NCBI RefSeq assembly: GCF_002104995.1
Contig: NW_024468265.1
Span: 186,001-250,000 of the forward strand
Source of the DNA: Linderina pennispora
Lineage: Eukaryota > Kickxellomycota > Kickxellomycetes > Kickxellales > Kickxellaceae
Direction of reading: 5' to 3'
Length of the DNA stretch: 64,000 nucleotides
Shown: positions 51,880-62,700 of the stretch, in pieces
Layout of the letters: each line of letters opens with the position of its first letter
How positions within the stretch are numbered: position 1 is the stretch's first letter
The notes under the pieces: model-generated
Database searches by the model: none
What the model saw: the letters and a program-made list of their open reading frames with translations, nothing else
Told to the model about the DNA's origin: nothing
Program-made: the position numbers and the translations under genes

Positions 51880-53367
51880 ATGAAGTTTATCGTTTGTGCT
51901 TTATCCGTCCTTGCCTTTGCAGGCAGTGCTGTCAACGCTGCTCCTTCAGATCAGTTTGTGTTTAGCCCCCACCATCGACCAGGGTTCGCAGATGGGTCTC
52001 TCCAAAATGCCAAAAGCAGTGGACAATGGACTCAAATAACAACCATGGACGCATTCCCCGACTACCGCTTGCGCATCAAGAGCCCGCAGCTATGTGATAC
52101 CAGTGTCACACAGTACAGTGGGTATATGGACACCGATGAGGACAAGCACTTTTACTTCTGGTTCTTCGAAGCGCGAAATGTCCCCAGCGATGAGGCACCT
52201 CTAATTCTGTGGACCAACGGTGGACCTGGCTGCAGTTCCTTCACTGGTCTTCTGATGGAGCACGGTCCGTGCCGTGTGAGCAAAGGTGGAAACAGCACCG
52301 AGTATAATCCTTATGGATGGAACGACCGCGCGAATATCATCTTCATTGACCAGCCGCTGAACACAGGATTCTCGTATGGAAAGAAGGTTGACAACTCGTA
52401 TGATGCCGGAAAGGACGTCAACGTGTTCCTGCGCATGTTCTACAAGAGTTTCCCGCAGTATGCCAATAGCGAGCTGCATGTGTTTGGCGAGTCTTACGGC
52501 GGTCATTACGTGCCAGCTATTGGCAAAGCTATCCACGAGGCTAATCTGGAACTGGTCAAGAAGCGTGAAATGAGCCTGCTTAGCAAAGCAGAGGCTGAGG
52601 TCGATGTCCTTCCGCTTGTTTCAATTGGTATTGGTAACGGCTTGGTTGATGTGTTGACTCAGCATGCGTACTACGCCAAAATGGCTTGCAACTCTACATA
52701 CCCACCCGTTCTTCCTCAAGAGACTTGCGACAAGATGGATGCTGCTGTTCCTACCTGCGACTTTTTGGTCAAGGCATGCTACAAGTGGCAAACCCGCCTC
52801 GCGTGTATCCCAGCCGAGTACTACTGCCTCAGTCGCATCATGGGTCCTTACAGCGATGGCACGCACAACAACCCTTACGATGTTCGCAAGAAGTGCGTGG
52901 GCGACAATTTGTGCTATGAAATTGAGGACGATATCGACAGGTATCTGAACATTCCGGCTGTTCAGCAGGAGCTTGGTGTTGACGTGCCAAAGTTTGTCGG
53001 CTGCAACCAAAAGGTCAGCGAGGGGTTCCTTCTCAACGGCGATTGGATGAAGCCATTGGTGCGTGAAATCCCCCCGCTCCTTGAAGCTGGAATTCGTGTC
53101 CTCAACTACGCTGGTGATGCAGACTGGATCTGTAACTGGTACGGCAACAAGGCATGGTCGCTCAAGCTCGACTGGTCCGGCAAGGACGGTTTCAACGGGG
53201 CCGACGATACTGAGTGGAATGTCGACAGCGAGCAGGCTGGTGAGGCCCGCACCTTCGAGAACTTCACATTCCTGCGTGTGTTCGGCGCTGGACACATGGT
53301 TCCCTACGACCAGCCCAAGAACTCGCTGGACATGATCAACCGCTGGCTCGACGGAAAGCCGTTCTAG
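51880..53367 (+). CDS. Serine carboxypeptidase S10 (carboxypeptidase Y-like) 1
   Basis: Intact, 495 residues. Signal peptide MKFIVCALSVLAFAGSAVNA and a short propeptide ending near the DAFPDYRLRIKSPQLCD segment. The catalytic triad is present: Ser in [11 protein letters not shown], Asp in NYAGDADWICN and His in [11 protein letters not shown]. The oxyanion and substrate-binding block [19 protein letters not shown] is also kept, and several Asn-X-Ser/Thr sites suggest glycosylation. The family removes C-terminal residues in the vacuole or outside the cell. The open frame continues 33 codons upstream, but the ATG at 51880 gives the signal peptide and suits the TATA box. Confidence 0.95.
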   Translation: MKFIVCALSVLAFAGSAVNAAPSDQFVFSPHHRPGFADGSLQNAKSSGQWTQITTMDAFPDYRLRIKSPQLCDTSVTQYSGYMDTDEDKHFYFWFFEARNVPSDEAPLILWTNGGPGCSSFTGLLMEHGPCRVSKGGNSTEYNPYGWNDRANIIFIDQPLNTGFSYGKKVDNSYDAGKDVNVFLRMFYKSFPQYANSELHVFGESYGGHYVPAIGKAIHEANLELVKKREMSLLSKAEAEVDVLPLVSIGIGNGLVDVLTQHAYYAKMACNSTYPPVLPQETCDKMDAAVPTCDFLVKACYKWQTRLACIPAEYYCLSRIMGPYSDGTHNNPYDVRKKCVGDNLCYEIEDDIDRYLNIPAVQQELGVDVPKFVGCNQKVSEGFLLNGDWMKPLVREIPPLLEAGIRVLNYAGDADWICNWYGNKAWSLKLDWSGKDGFNGADDTEWNVDSEQAGEARTFENFTFLRVFGAGHMVPYDQPKNSLDMINRWLDGKPF

Positions 53368-53538
53368 TCGATCCGGGTTATCTTTTTCCCCGCACCCTTT
53401 TCATAAGGTCTATGCGAATCAACTATGCACAGCAGCTATCATGCTGTCCTGCGAGTTTAGGTGGCAACTGTGAGAAAAATGTGAGGGACTGCTTTGCCTA
53501 CTCTTTTCTTATTGTTCTCATAAGAATCCATTTTTGAC

Positions 53539-55054
53539 ATGCTATTTACTAGGGTCACGCTTGGCACTTGGCACTGTGCTTCTCCTGGCTACTGCAGTCA
53601 CTGCCACGCCAGCTCACCAGCATGTTTTCAACCAGCACCATCACGGCGCCGCAGCATCTAAGGTATCTGGCCGTGTGGCTAACCCAGCGATGGTAGACAT
53701 GAGCCAGTGGACAACAGTGTCCACAATGGATGCGATCCCCAACTATCGACTGCGCGTGAAGAACCCGGGTCTGTGTGATACCAGCGTCGAACCAGTACAG
53801 CGGGTATCTCGATACCGCGGAGGACAAGCACTTTTTCTTCTGGTTCTTTGAAGCACGCAAGGTCAAGCACGAAGATGCGCCGCTCATTCTGTGGCTCAAC
53901 GGCGGCCCTGGGCTGCAGTTCGTTCACCGGTCTGCTGATGGAGCTTGGCCCGTGCCGTGTCAGTGAGGGTGGCAACGGCACAGACCACAATCCGTTTAGT
54001 TGGAATGATCGTGCGCACATCATCTTCCTTGACCAGCCCACCAATGTTGGCTTCTCATACTGGTTCAGACGTGTTCAGCTCTGTTGCGGCAGGAAGGGAC
54101 GTCAATGCGTTGCTCCAACTGTTTTACAAGAGCTTCCCGCAGTATGCTAACAGCGAGCTCCATGTTTTCGGGGAGTCATACGGCGGCCACTATGTCCCGG
54201 CTGTGGGCAAGGCAATCCATGAGGCGAACAGGGAATTGGAGAGCAAGCGGTCGCTGAGCCTTCTTTCTGTGAGTGAAGAGGAACAGCGCATTTTGCCACT
54301 CGCTTCTATTGGTATTGGAAACGGAATTGTCAATCCGCTTGTCCAGTTCAAGTATTTCTCGACAATGGCGTGCAACTCGACCTATCCAGCCACGACTTCC
54401 CCAAGAGACCTGTGATAAGATGGATGCCGCCTATCCGACATGCGCCCGCCTTTTGCGCGAGTGCTACAGGATGGAATGATGTATCCAGGTGCGAGGACTG
54501 CGACTAACTATTGCTATCCCTACTATCAAGGGGCCATACATGGATACCGGGAGAAATCCCTATGACGTGCGGCGCTACTGCGTCGGCAACGGGCTATGCT
54601 ACGAAATCGAGGACGACATTGACACCTATCTGAACAATGCTGGCGTGCAGAAGGCACTTGGTGCTGAAGTCAAGAAGTTTGAGTCGTGCTCGGAGAAGGT
54701 TGGAACTGGGTTTTCGCATGACGGTGATCATTCGAAGCCCTTCCACCAGTATATTCCCGCCCCTTCTTGCTGACAACATCCGTGTGCTTATCTACGCTGG
54801 GGATGCTGACTTTACATGCAATTGGTATGGCAACAAGGCGTGGTCGATGGAGCTCGAGTGGCCAGAAAAGGAAGCATTCAATGGTGCCAGTGATGAGCTA
54901 TGGTTGGTGGACTGGTGTGGGTGCTGGCGAGGTGCGCACCCATGAAAATTTCACTTTCCTGCGCGTGTTTGGTGCCGGACACATGGTTCCGTATGACAAG
55001 CCCAAGGAGTCTCTAGACATGATCAACCGCTGGCTCGACAGAAAGCCATATTGA
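53539..55054 (+). CDS. Serine carboxypeptidase S10 2, heavily frameshifted
   Basis: Paralogue of the gene 172 bp upstream, alignable along its whole length: [15 protein letters not shown] signal, [49 protein letters not shown] (Ser), [14 protein letters not shown] (Asp), [17 protein letters not shown] (His). The reading frame must change about ten times, every time by +1. At 53790 (GTCGAACC), 53913 (CTGGGCTGC), 54061 (ATACTGG) and 54396 (CACGACTTCC) removal of one base restores the paralogue's sequence. No stop or missense change hits a catalytic residue. This favours sequencing insertions; a recent pseudogene cannot be excluded. Confidence 0.75.
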
Positions 55055-55468
55055 GCACTGAATGCCCATATTTATTACCATTTTACTCCAAGCAAGGAAT
55101 ACGTGGTAGCAGGCCGCTATATGCTTGAATATGGTATGCTGGCTTCAGCAGAGTCTGGATAATAGGCTTTATGGAATAAAGCAGATGTGAAATGACTTGA
55201 AGTGAGAAAAGAGATATCTGGCCTCAATGTGGGCCGAAATGCATGTGTTTGGGCCTGTCCATTGTCATCCTGAACGAACGTCTCGTGACGTTCTGGAAAC
55301 ATTAGTCGAACAGCAGTGACTGCTGTTGGGAACCTTTCTGTATTAAAGACCAGCAGTCACTGCTGTGATGACTAAGGTGGCACAGGGACACATCGGCGCT
55401 TGGTGCCAACAGGTATAAAGTGCAGCTGTAGATGACTATCGGTTTTATTGGATTTAGCATTTACTGAA
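55055..55468. other. Intergenic spacer with paired 15-bp near-palindromes
   Basis: Between the 3' ends of carboxypeptidase 2 (+) and the multicopper oxidase (-). CAGCAGTGACTGCTG at 55311-55325 and its reverse complement at 55351-55365 form a 16-bp-arm hairpin with a 25-nt loop; each arm is itself almost palindromic. Possible shared 3'-end structure. Confidence 0.5.
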
Positions 55469-57327
55469 TTAGTGATCATTATCGTCGTCATCATCGCTAT
55501 CAGCTTCGGAGTCTATATCATCAGCCGTCGTTTCCCTGGCTTTATCCAGTGTTGTGCTGTCAGTCCTGGTTGGTGATTTGCCTTCAGAAGTGCTTGTAGT
55601 ACTACCCGCTGCCTCGCTGTGGGATGCGTCCAAAGTTGCCGGCGGCGGTCCATCCTCATCACCCATTTGCAAAATATACGACAGCATCTGCCATCCAGCT
55701 GGTGGATCAATGCTTTCTACTTTGTCAGGCAGCGGATTCGGTCCTCCGGGCTGACCTTCCAGATCCATGCCGTCGCGGCCAATGGCATTGCCTGAAGCCT
55801 TGATTCCTTGTGCAATGCAGTTCTCCTTGAGCCCCTCCGGCAAATGCGTGTTATTCTGCAGCAAACCCGGTGCTGTGACAAAGGTAAGCTCAAGGCCACG
55901 AATTGCATGGTACTCAATATGGCAGTGAAATAGCCATGCTCCAGGATTGTTGGCGCGGAAGCGCAGAACAGCATAGTGGCCGCCACGCAGGATAAACGTG
56001 TCACGCTTGACTGGGGCATCGCGAGCCAGCTTGGTGCGGTGTAAGCCTGACCGTAGTGCCCCAATTTCGACTATCTGGAACACATGCCCGTGCAGATGGA
56101 ATGGGTGCGTATAGTAGTCGTGGTTGTTCAATGTAATCTCCACCACATCACCCATATTCAGCACGTACGTGTTGGACTGGCGGCCGTATACTTCGCGCTT
56201 GTTAGCATTGTCGCCAGTGGACAGTGCTGTAAGCAAAGTAGGCACCTCGGGCAAAATGAATGTGACATTGTTGAACGAGTGGCGGAATGACTGATCGTCA
56301 AATACGCCCGAGTAGGCATCGAGCGTTACTTGCACCGTGGGGTCCATTAATGCCTCCTCATCCAAAGGCTCGAGGTCCAAATCACTGGTAATTTTCCATC
56401 CGCCGTTGACTTCACGCTTGAGCGACGCTTTTGGTGCGTATTCTAGAACCCCGGTAAAGTTGAGAGGGTTGTATTTGGGCATGGTGAACAGGTCCGTGAA
56501 CATGTCGGCGTGGAACAAGTAGTTGTTGTCGGCTGTTTCCTTGGACCGCACAAGCACCGATACTCGTTGCCCCGCTGCCAGCATTACTCCCTTGGTTGGC
56601 TTCTCCTTGACCGGCACGCCATCGACCTCGATGATCCGCAGCTCATGGTCGTCGATACTAAAGTGAAATTCAAACGAGGCGCCAATGTTCAACAGCCGTA
56701 GCCTGTACGTCTTGTTCTTGACAAACTTGATCACCTTTGGCATTCAAACACTCGCCGCCAATGATGCCGTACGGGATCATCGGCTTATAGCGCACATTGG
56801 GATCAGGACTTGAAAACTGCTTGATGATAGTGTTTGCCTGGCTCACGGAACCAATCGGACATGGGAAGGATAACATCTTCGTCGTACTTGTAGTAGTCAT
56901 TTGGATCGCGCACGATTAAAGCAGTGCGTAAACCATCTGAAGTTTGCGCCTTGTAATGGCTGTGGATCCAGTACGTTCCGGCCTGTACCATCGGTATGCG
57001 ATATGTGAATGTGCCATTAGGAGGAATAGAGCACTCGGTTACCATTGCAGCGCCATCGTAGTAGTTGGTGCCATTTTGGAACAGCCCATGCGAATGCAGA
57101 GATGTGGGCTCGTCGAGCGAGTTGTGTGCGTGGATTATTAGTGTATCGCCCAAGGTCACCTCTACTGCGGGGAGTGGCCATTTGCCATTGACACCAATAG
57201 CCTTCCGACTAAACAGCCTACCAAAGCTAAAATCGATATAGCCGATATTCCAGTCCAGTACCACATCGGTTGCCTGGCACACAAGGAGCACCGGTGCGAG
57301 CAGTGGCAGAAGCACTTTCCAGCGCAT
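55469..57327 (-). CDS. Multicopper oxidase (Fet3/laccase type), two frameshifts
   Basis: Signal peptide MRWKVLLPLLAPVLLVCQ. Three cupredoxin domains with all four copper-ligand clusters: HSHG in SLHSHGLFQNG, HSH in YWIHSHYKAQTSDG, HPFHLHGHVFQIVE, and HCHIEYH in WLFHCHIEYHAIRGL. The order and spacing are those of Fet3-type ferroxidases, including VPTLLTALSTGDNANKREVYG. Unlike Fet3 there is no C-terminal membrane helix; the protein ends in a Ser/Thr-rich then strongly acidic tail (DSEADSDDDDDNDH). Two +1 breaks (near 56843 in TTCCGTG, near 56746 in TGAATG) are each repaired by dropping one base. Iron or phenol oxidation is likely; substrate unknown. Confidence 0.85.
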
Positions 57328-57930
57328 GATCGCGAGCTATTATAAAAAGGATGTAAAATGATGTTGAAGAGTGTGGGGAAAGAGGAATGCACCGGGGGGG
57401 TGCAGACAAAGGACATCCACGGTGATGTTGTCTACCTTTCCGAGTTTGTCCCGGTCCTTGCTCCGCCCTCAACTCCATCGGGCATACATGCAGGTGCCTG
57501 ATTTCAATAAATGCACGTCGTATATTAAACTGGCAAAGACATTATTGTGCATAGTGGTGGTAGTGGTGCGACATTACGTTCCTCCTGGGCAAAAGCACTA
57601 TTCAAGCCTTACAGCGCGCTGGTCGACAGAAGGGGACGGCGGTTGTATAATGCATGGCCACCTGGGTGCAAAAGTCGTCGCCCAAAATGAAAAGCATGGC
57701 TTGGACAGGAGAGTGCCGTGATCATACGCCGTTGATTCTGGTAATCGCCAGCAGGTTTTTTTTTTTTCTGATCGCTTCTTTTTCAGAGGCAGTTAATGTT
57801 CTGCTCTTCGACTCTGTGCCAAATTTGCTTCCCTTATTCTCCTTCTTTCCTTTTCGCTGTACTCTTCATTCAGCACCTACAAACACTCTCACAAAACCCT
57901 AGTTCTGATCCACTATACAAAAGTGCGAGT
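57328..57930. other. Divergent promoter region
   Basis: About 600 bp between the starts of the multicopper oxidase (-) and the Rrp9-like gene (+). Pyrimidine runs (T13 near 57760, CTTCTTTCC before the Rrp9 ATG) and no gene. Confidence 0.5.
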
Positions 57931-59625
57931 ATGGCAGGAGACCGGTTTCTTGCGAAAGGCGTGACGAGGACAAAGCGGCAGCGCAACGGGCGGCCAGTCA
58001 GCAAAGGAGCTACATCGACCGGGGCAAAGGCGCGTTCACGAAAGGCCACAAAGGGCTCCGACGAGTCGGGAAGCGACTCTGATGCCATCGGAGACATTGA
58101 GAGCCTGGAGCACCGGTATGGGCCGAACGAAGATGAGCTCTCCTCAGAAGACGAGGATGAGTTCTTAGAGACTGCAGCGGACAAGCGGCTGCGGCTGGCC
58201 AAGGAGTACATTGGCAAGGTGCGCACTGCCACCGAGCAGCACTCGGGGGAAATTGATGCGGCGCAGATTGATCGCGATCTGATTGCCGAGCGGTTGATGA
58301 CCGACGCCAAGGAGCGCACGGGCAAGTGGAGCCGGCGGATTGCCGACCAGTTCCTGTATACGGTGGACAAAGAGTGCCTGACGGAGCTAAAGCAAGGCCT
58401 CCGGGGGGTAGTTACGTGCGCGGCAGTTACGCCAGACGGCAAGTTTGTGTTCAGCGGATCAAAGGACGGGTCGGTGATCAAGTGGGACGCACACAACGGC
58501 AAGCGTATCTGGACGGTCAAGGCGCAGCGCAAGCAGAAGGGTGGGCAGGCTGTGGCAGCAGAAGCGGGCAAAAAGAAGGCTGTGGGCCATTCCGACCATA
58601 TTCTGTCGATTGCCATCAGCAGCGACGGGCAGTTTGTGGCCACGGGCGGGCGCGACCGCAAGATTAACGTATGGGCGGTGCGCGACTGCCGGCACTTGAC
58701 AACGTTCCATCAGCACAAGGACTGGGTGACGGGTCTGGTGTTCCGCCGTGGAACGAACCACCTGTACTCGTGCTCGGCCGACCGTATGGTGAAAATGTGG
58801 AACATTGACGAGCTGGCGTACATGGACACACTGTTTGGCCACCAGGATTCGATCATCTCGATCTCTGCGCTGCAGCGCGAGCAGGCAGTCACTGTCGGCG
58901 GACGCGACAAAACCGTGCGTCTCTGGCGCATCGCCGATGAGGCACAGCTTGTGTTCCGTGCCGGTTCGACTACAGACCAGCACCGCCTCACCAAGTCGCT
59001 GGCTGATTCTGCCAAAAGCGACGCGACCAGCGCCCTGGATCTGAACCAGGCAACACGTGGCGACATTGCGCGCCACGAGGATCTGCTGCGCGAGCTAGCT
59101 GGACAGGAAGCCGAGTTGCACGAGGGCAGTGTTGACTGCGTGGCCATGGTCGACGAGGAGACATATGTGACGGGCGGGGACTCGGGCGCTCTCTCTCTGT
59201 GGAGCGTGCAAAAGAAGAAGCCGATCTTTGTCCAGCATGCTGCCCACGGCATGCAGGCTAACGCCGATGGCTCGCAGTCGACGCGTCCGCGCTGGATCAC
59301 GGCTCTGGCCACAGTGCCATACACCGACCTGATCTTGTCGGCTTCCAGTGACGGATACATGCGCCTGTGGCGTATGCGCGATGGCAAGCTGCCGGGCTTT
59401 GATCTGGTCAATGTGATCGAGGTCGGTGGCATTGTCAACAGCATCGACGTCAAGGAGATGAATGGCACCAACGGCGGCGACAGGGATGTGCTGGCAGCGA
59501 AGCGCGATCTGGTGGTTGTGGCTTCGGTAGGTCTGGAGCCAAGACTCGGCCGGTGGGCCAAGGGCACTGCGCGGAATGCAGTCAAAGTCTTCCGTCTGTT
59601 GGCAGCCAAGCCGCAGCACAAGTGA
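57931..59625 (+). CDS. RRP9: U3 snoRNP WD40 protein Rrp9 (U3-55K)
   Basis: 564 residues from MAGDRFLAKG. A basic then acidic N-terminus (about residues 1-80), then the family-specific helix RLRLAKEYIGKVRTATEQ and VDKECLTELKQGLRGVVTC. About seven WD40 blades follow (GKFVFSGSKDGSVIKWD, GQFVATGGRDRKINVWAV, NHLYSCSADRMVKMWNI, QAVTVGGRDKTVRLWRI and others), and the closing LEPRLGRWAKGTARNAVKVF is a signature of Rrp9. The protein binds the U3 box B/C motif and is needed for early 18S rRNA processing in the nucleolus. The open frame extends upstream of this ATG, but that stretch is hydrophobic leader sequence. Confidence 0.92.
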   Translation: MAGDRFLAKGVTRTKRQRNGRPVSKGATSTGAKARSRKATKGSDESGSDSDAIGDIESLEHRYGPNEDELSSEDEDEFLETAADKRLRLAKEYIGKVRTATEQHSGEIDAAQIDRDLIAERLMTDAKERTGKWSRRIADQFLYTVDKECLTELKQGLRGVVTCAAVTPDGKFVFSGSKDGSVIKWDAHNGKRIWTVKAQRKQKGGQAVAAEAGKKKAVGHSDHILSIAISSDGQFVATGGRDRKINVWAVRDCRHLTTFHQHKDWVTGLVFRRGTNHLYSCSADRMVKMWNIDELAYMDTLFGHQDSIISISALQREQAVTVGGRDKTVRLWRIADEAQLVFRAGSTTDQHRLTKSLADSAKSDATSALDLNQATRGDIARHEDLLRELAGQEAELHEGSVDCVAMVDEETYVTGGDSGALSLWSVQKKKPIFVQHAAHGMQANADGSQSTRPRWITALATVPYTDLILSASSDGYMRLWRMRDGKLPGFDLVNVIEVGGIVNSIDVKEMNGTNGGDRDVLAAKRDLVVVASVGLEPRLGRWAKGTARNAVKVFRLLAAKPQHK

Positions 59626-59717
59626 GTTCTGGGTCATTTCCAAGCCGAGTACAGTTCCTGAGCCGTTTTGAATACAAAAAAGATTTATAGCTGTCAAAAA
59701 AGAATGCGCTACGGGTG

Positions 59718-62700
59718 TCAGCTCTGCGACGCCGCAGCAGCTCCAGACCCAGCGGCACGGGTAGCCGAGGCGCTGGGTGTGCTAGCCGCAGCAAAGTCAG
59801 CAGCCGACGCCTGCGAGCCCAGCATCGAGAAATGCATGGGTGAAAGCGGGGAAAGCTGCAGCAAAGTTGGGTGATGTGCACCACCAATCTCGGTGCCAAC
59901 CCCGCGCCCCGGCGGATTGAACAGATTCAATGGCGGCTGTTGCTGCTGGCTCATCGGCTGCATCCATGGGTATATCCCGGAATTGCCTCCGGCCATAGCC
60001 TGCATGTACGCCTGCTGGTGCTGGCTGATGGAGGCAGCAATGGAGCCTGCTAACAACTGCTGCTGCTGGGGTGGCTGCTGCTGCTGCTGCTGCTGCTGCG
60101 AGAAAAAGTTGGAAGAGAAGCTGCGCGTCTGCTGCTTAGCTGGCTGTGATGTTTGTGACAATGCCATGCTGGCCACCGATACGGCTGTAGCATCGCCATC
60201 GTCCTCCTGGGTGCTGAGCTGACGGTCGCGCAGCTCCATGTGCTGGCGCAACTGTTGACGCAGCTGCTCATTATAGTGGGTTTGCTCCTGCAGCTTCTGC
60301 GCGTACTCTTGCCACTTCTCCAGCACGTTGTGGTCATCAGTACCATTATTTAATGGCTGCTGCTGATGCTGCGGGGAAAGGACAGAGGATGTGGTGCCAA
60401 TCGCCGACTGACTAGCAGATGGCCGAAGTGCCGGGCTCCACATGCTGCTTGCGACCACCGTCTGCTGCTGGTGCTGCTGCGATGGAGCAACTGGTGAGCC
60501 CAGTAGGCTCTGGTGAGCAGACGAATTTGCGTAGGGTGAGGTCAACGAACTGCTGTGGCCCGCACCAGGCAAACCGTGCATGGAGGCTGACGGTATCATC
60601 GGTGGCATCATGGGCATGTCGAGCGCAGTCGGTGATCGGTACTGCGGGTGTGCTCTAGCAGCCTGCAATAGCCCGCCAATGCCAGCCATGGCCAGCTGCT
60701 CGTCGGCGCCAGCAATTCGGGACCCGCTGAAGGCCTCCGTTGTGCTGCTGCTGGCGCTGCTTGCAGTGGCAGGCACCCGCTGTGACCCGATCGCGTTTGG
60801 AACACGCGGCTGTTGGCTGTGCTGCTGGCCCTGCTGCTGGCCCACAGCAGGCCGAATGACTTCGTCTCGCTCTGCATCCACCAGTGGCACATACGGCGTC
60901 GAATTAACGGGTCGTTCAACGGGAGACCGCGTTAGCGTCCGAGCTAGCGGCGTCGTTTTTGCAGCAGTTTGCGAGCTGGCAGCCTGCTGGTACTGCTTCT
61001 GGTGCTTCTGATACTCCTTCCGCCGCTGCTGTATCCGCTGCTCCTGCTTCTGCTCTGGCGACAGTAGTCGACTAGGAGGCCGTGCTGGGAGTACAGGCCG
61101 CTTCTCCTCAATGACCTTTCTGTCCAGTGCTGTCTGAGGACGGCCGCGGAAGAACACGATCTCTTCCTCATCCTCCTCCATTGCGTTGTCAGCATCGTCG
61201 TCCGCAGAAGTGCTGTTGCCGACACCCTCCTCTTCTGTATCGACATCCATGTCATTCGAAACTACGCCTGATGGCATTTGGCTGCGGCTGTCGACAGTTC
61301 TTGCGGTCTGGACCATATCTGGAAGACACTCAGCAGCCAGTGCCAAGATGCAGTCCAGCTGCCACCAGCGCGAAAGCAGCGCCTTCTCCTCGGTTTTCTC
61401 GCTCAACAGCGCTGCATTTCCAATGTTGCTGATGTCCATCTCGGCGTATGAGGAGGGCACGCGGCCCCACACAGTTCCGTCTGGCATGGCCCACCCGGCT
61501 AGCATCCGGTCTTCTATCCGCTGACCACTGCAAGCGACGTGTTCGCCCCATAGCCGCACAGCCAGCGGCGCCATGGACCGGCACACAGAGCGCCACTGCA
61601 GGGGCTCAGGCGACTGCGACCGCCTATTGACTGTGTGGTGAACACTGGTCATAGTTCTCTTGAGCCACGATACTGTTTCTACAAACCGAGCGCGCTCGCA
61701 TGCAGCAAACACTTCGGTGCGCAAACGCTGGATATGCGGGGAGTCCTGGTCCTTGGTCCGCTTGATGCGCACGGCCAACGAAACAAACATGACCAGTGAC
61801 ACAATCAGCGGACCGATGACCCGGCGTGAGGGCTTTGTCAGCACCTCCTGCTCGCTTTTCAGCGTACGCCATGTCCGGCGGCTGTCGGCAATCGACCGCG
61901 AAATCGCATGGCAGAATGATTCAGCCACACGGACAGCTAGATTGGCAGACTGGCGTACAATATTGAGCGGTGGCAGGTGCGACCCGTCGGCGATGTTTCC
62001 AAAGCACGTCAGGCGTTGCAGCTCCAGCAGATGCACGATCTGAACCATCATCACCTGCTCACCGTCCAAACTGCCCGTCCCGGTTGCTTTGGCAGCCCTG
62101 ACAAACTTCTCGACAGCATTGTCTACACGGGCTGCAATCGATCCGACATGCTCCTTTGTCGGCATAGCCTCGCGCATGACGCTGGTTCCCATGTCGCTAG
62201 GGCTCTTTGTCGACGGCTGGTACTGCGCCAGATGGTACCTGAGCATGGTGAAGTTCGGGTATATCTGGCTATCCGCAAACCAGTGGGCGTTGGGCGGGCG
62301 GTCAGGAATTGGCGGCACGTTGGCCGATAATAGCCGCTGTGCATTGTCCAGCATGCCACGCATGTTGGATTCGGAGGCAATAAACCGGCTGTGCGCTGTC
62401 GTTGCCCTGTAGTAGCCAAATATAGTCGACAAATAGTCCTTGTCGTGTCCGTAGATCACTGCCAGCTGGTTATGTGGCTGGCCACGGTGCGGTGCCAGCT
62501 TGATAGCGCCCTGATAAAATTTTTTCGCAGCCCACCACATGTCCCGCTGCTGTTGCTGCTCGGCTTCGCTGTTAGCCGCTGTGCGCGCTGCCATCACCGC
62601 CGTTTGCTTGCGACTAGTATACATGACGCGGTACCGCGACAGGTCACCAAGGTACACCAGGCACTGCGCAATGATGGCTACGGCAGACTTGCGCGGCAGC

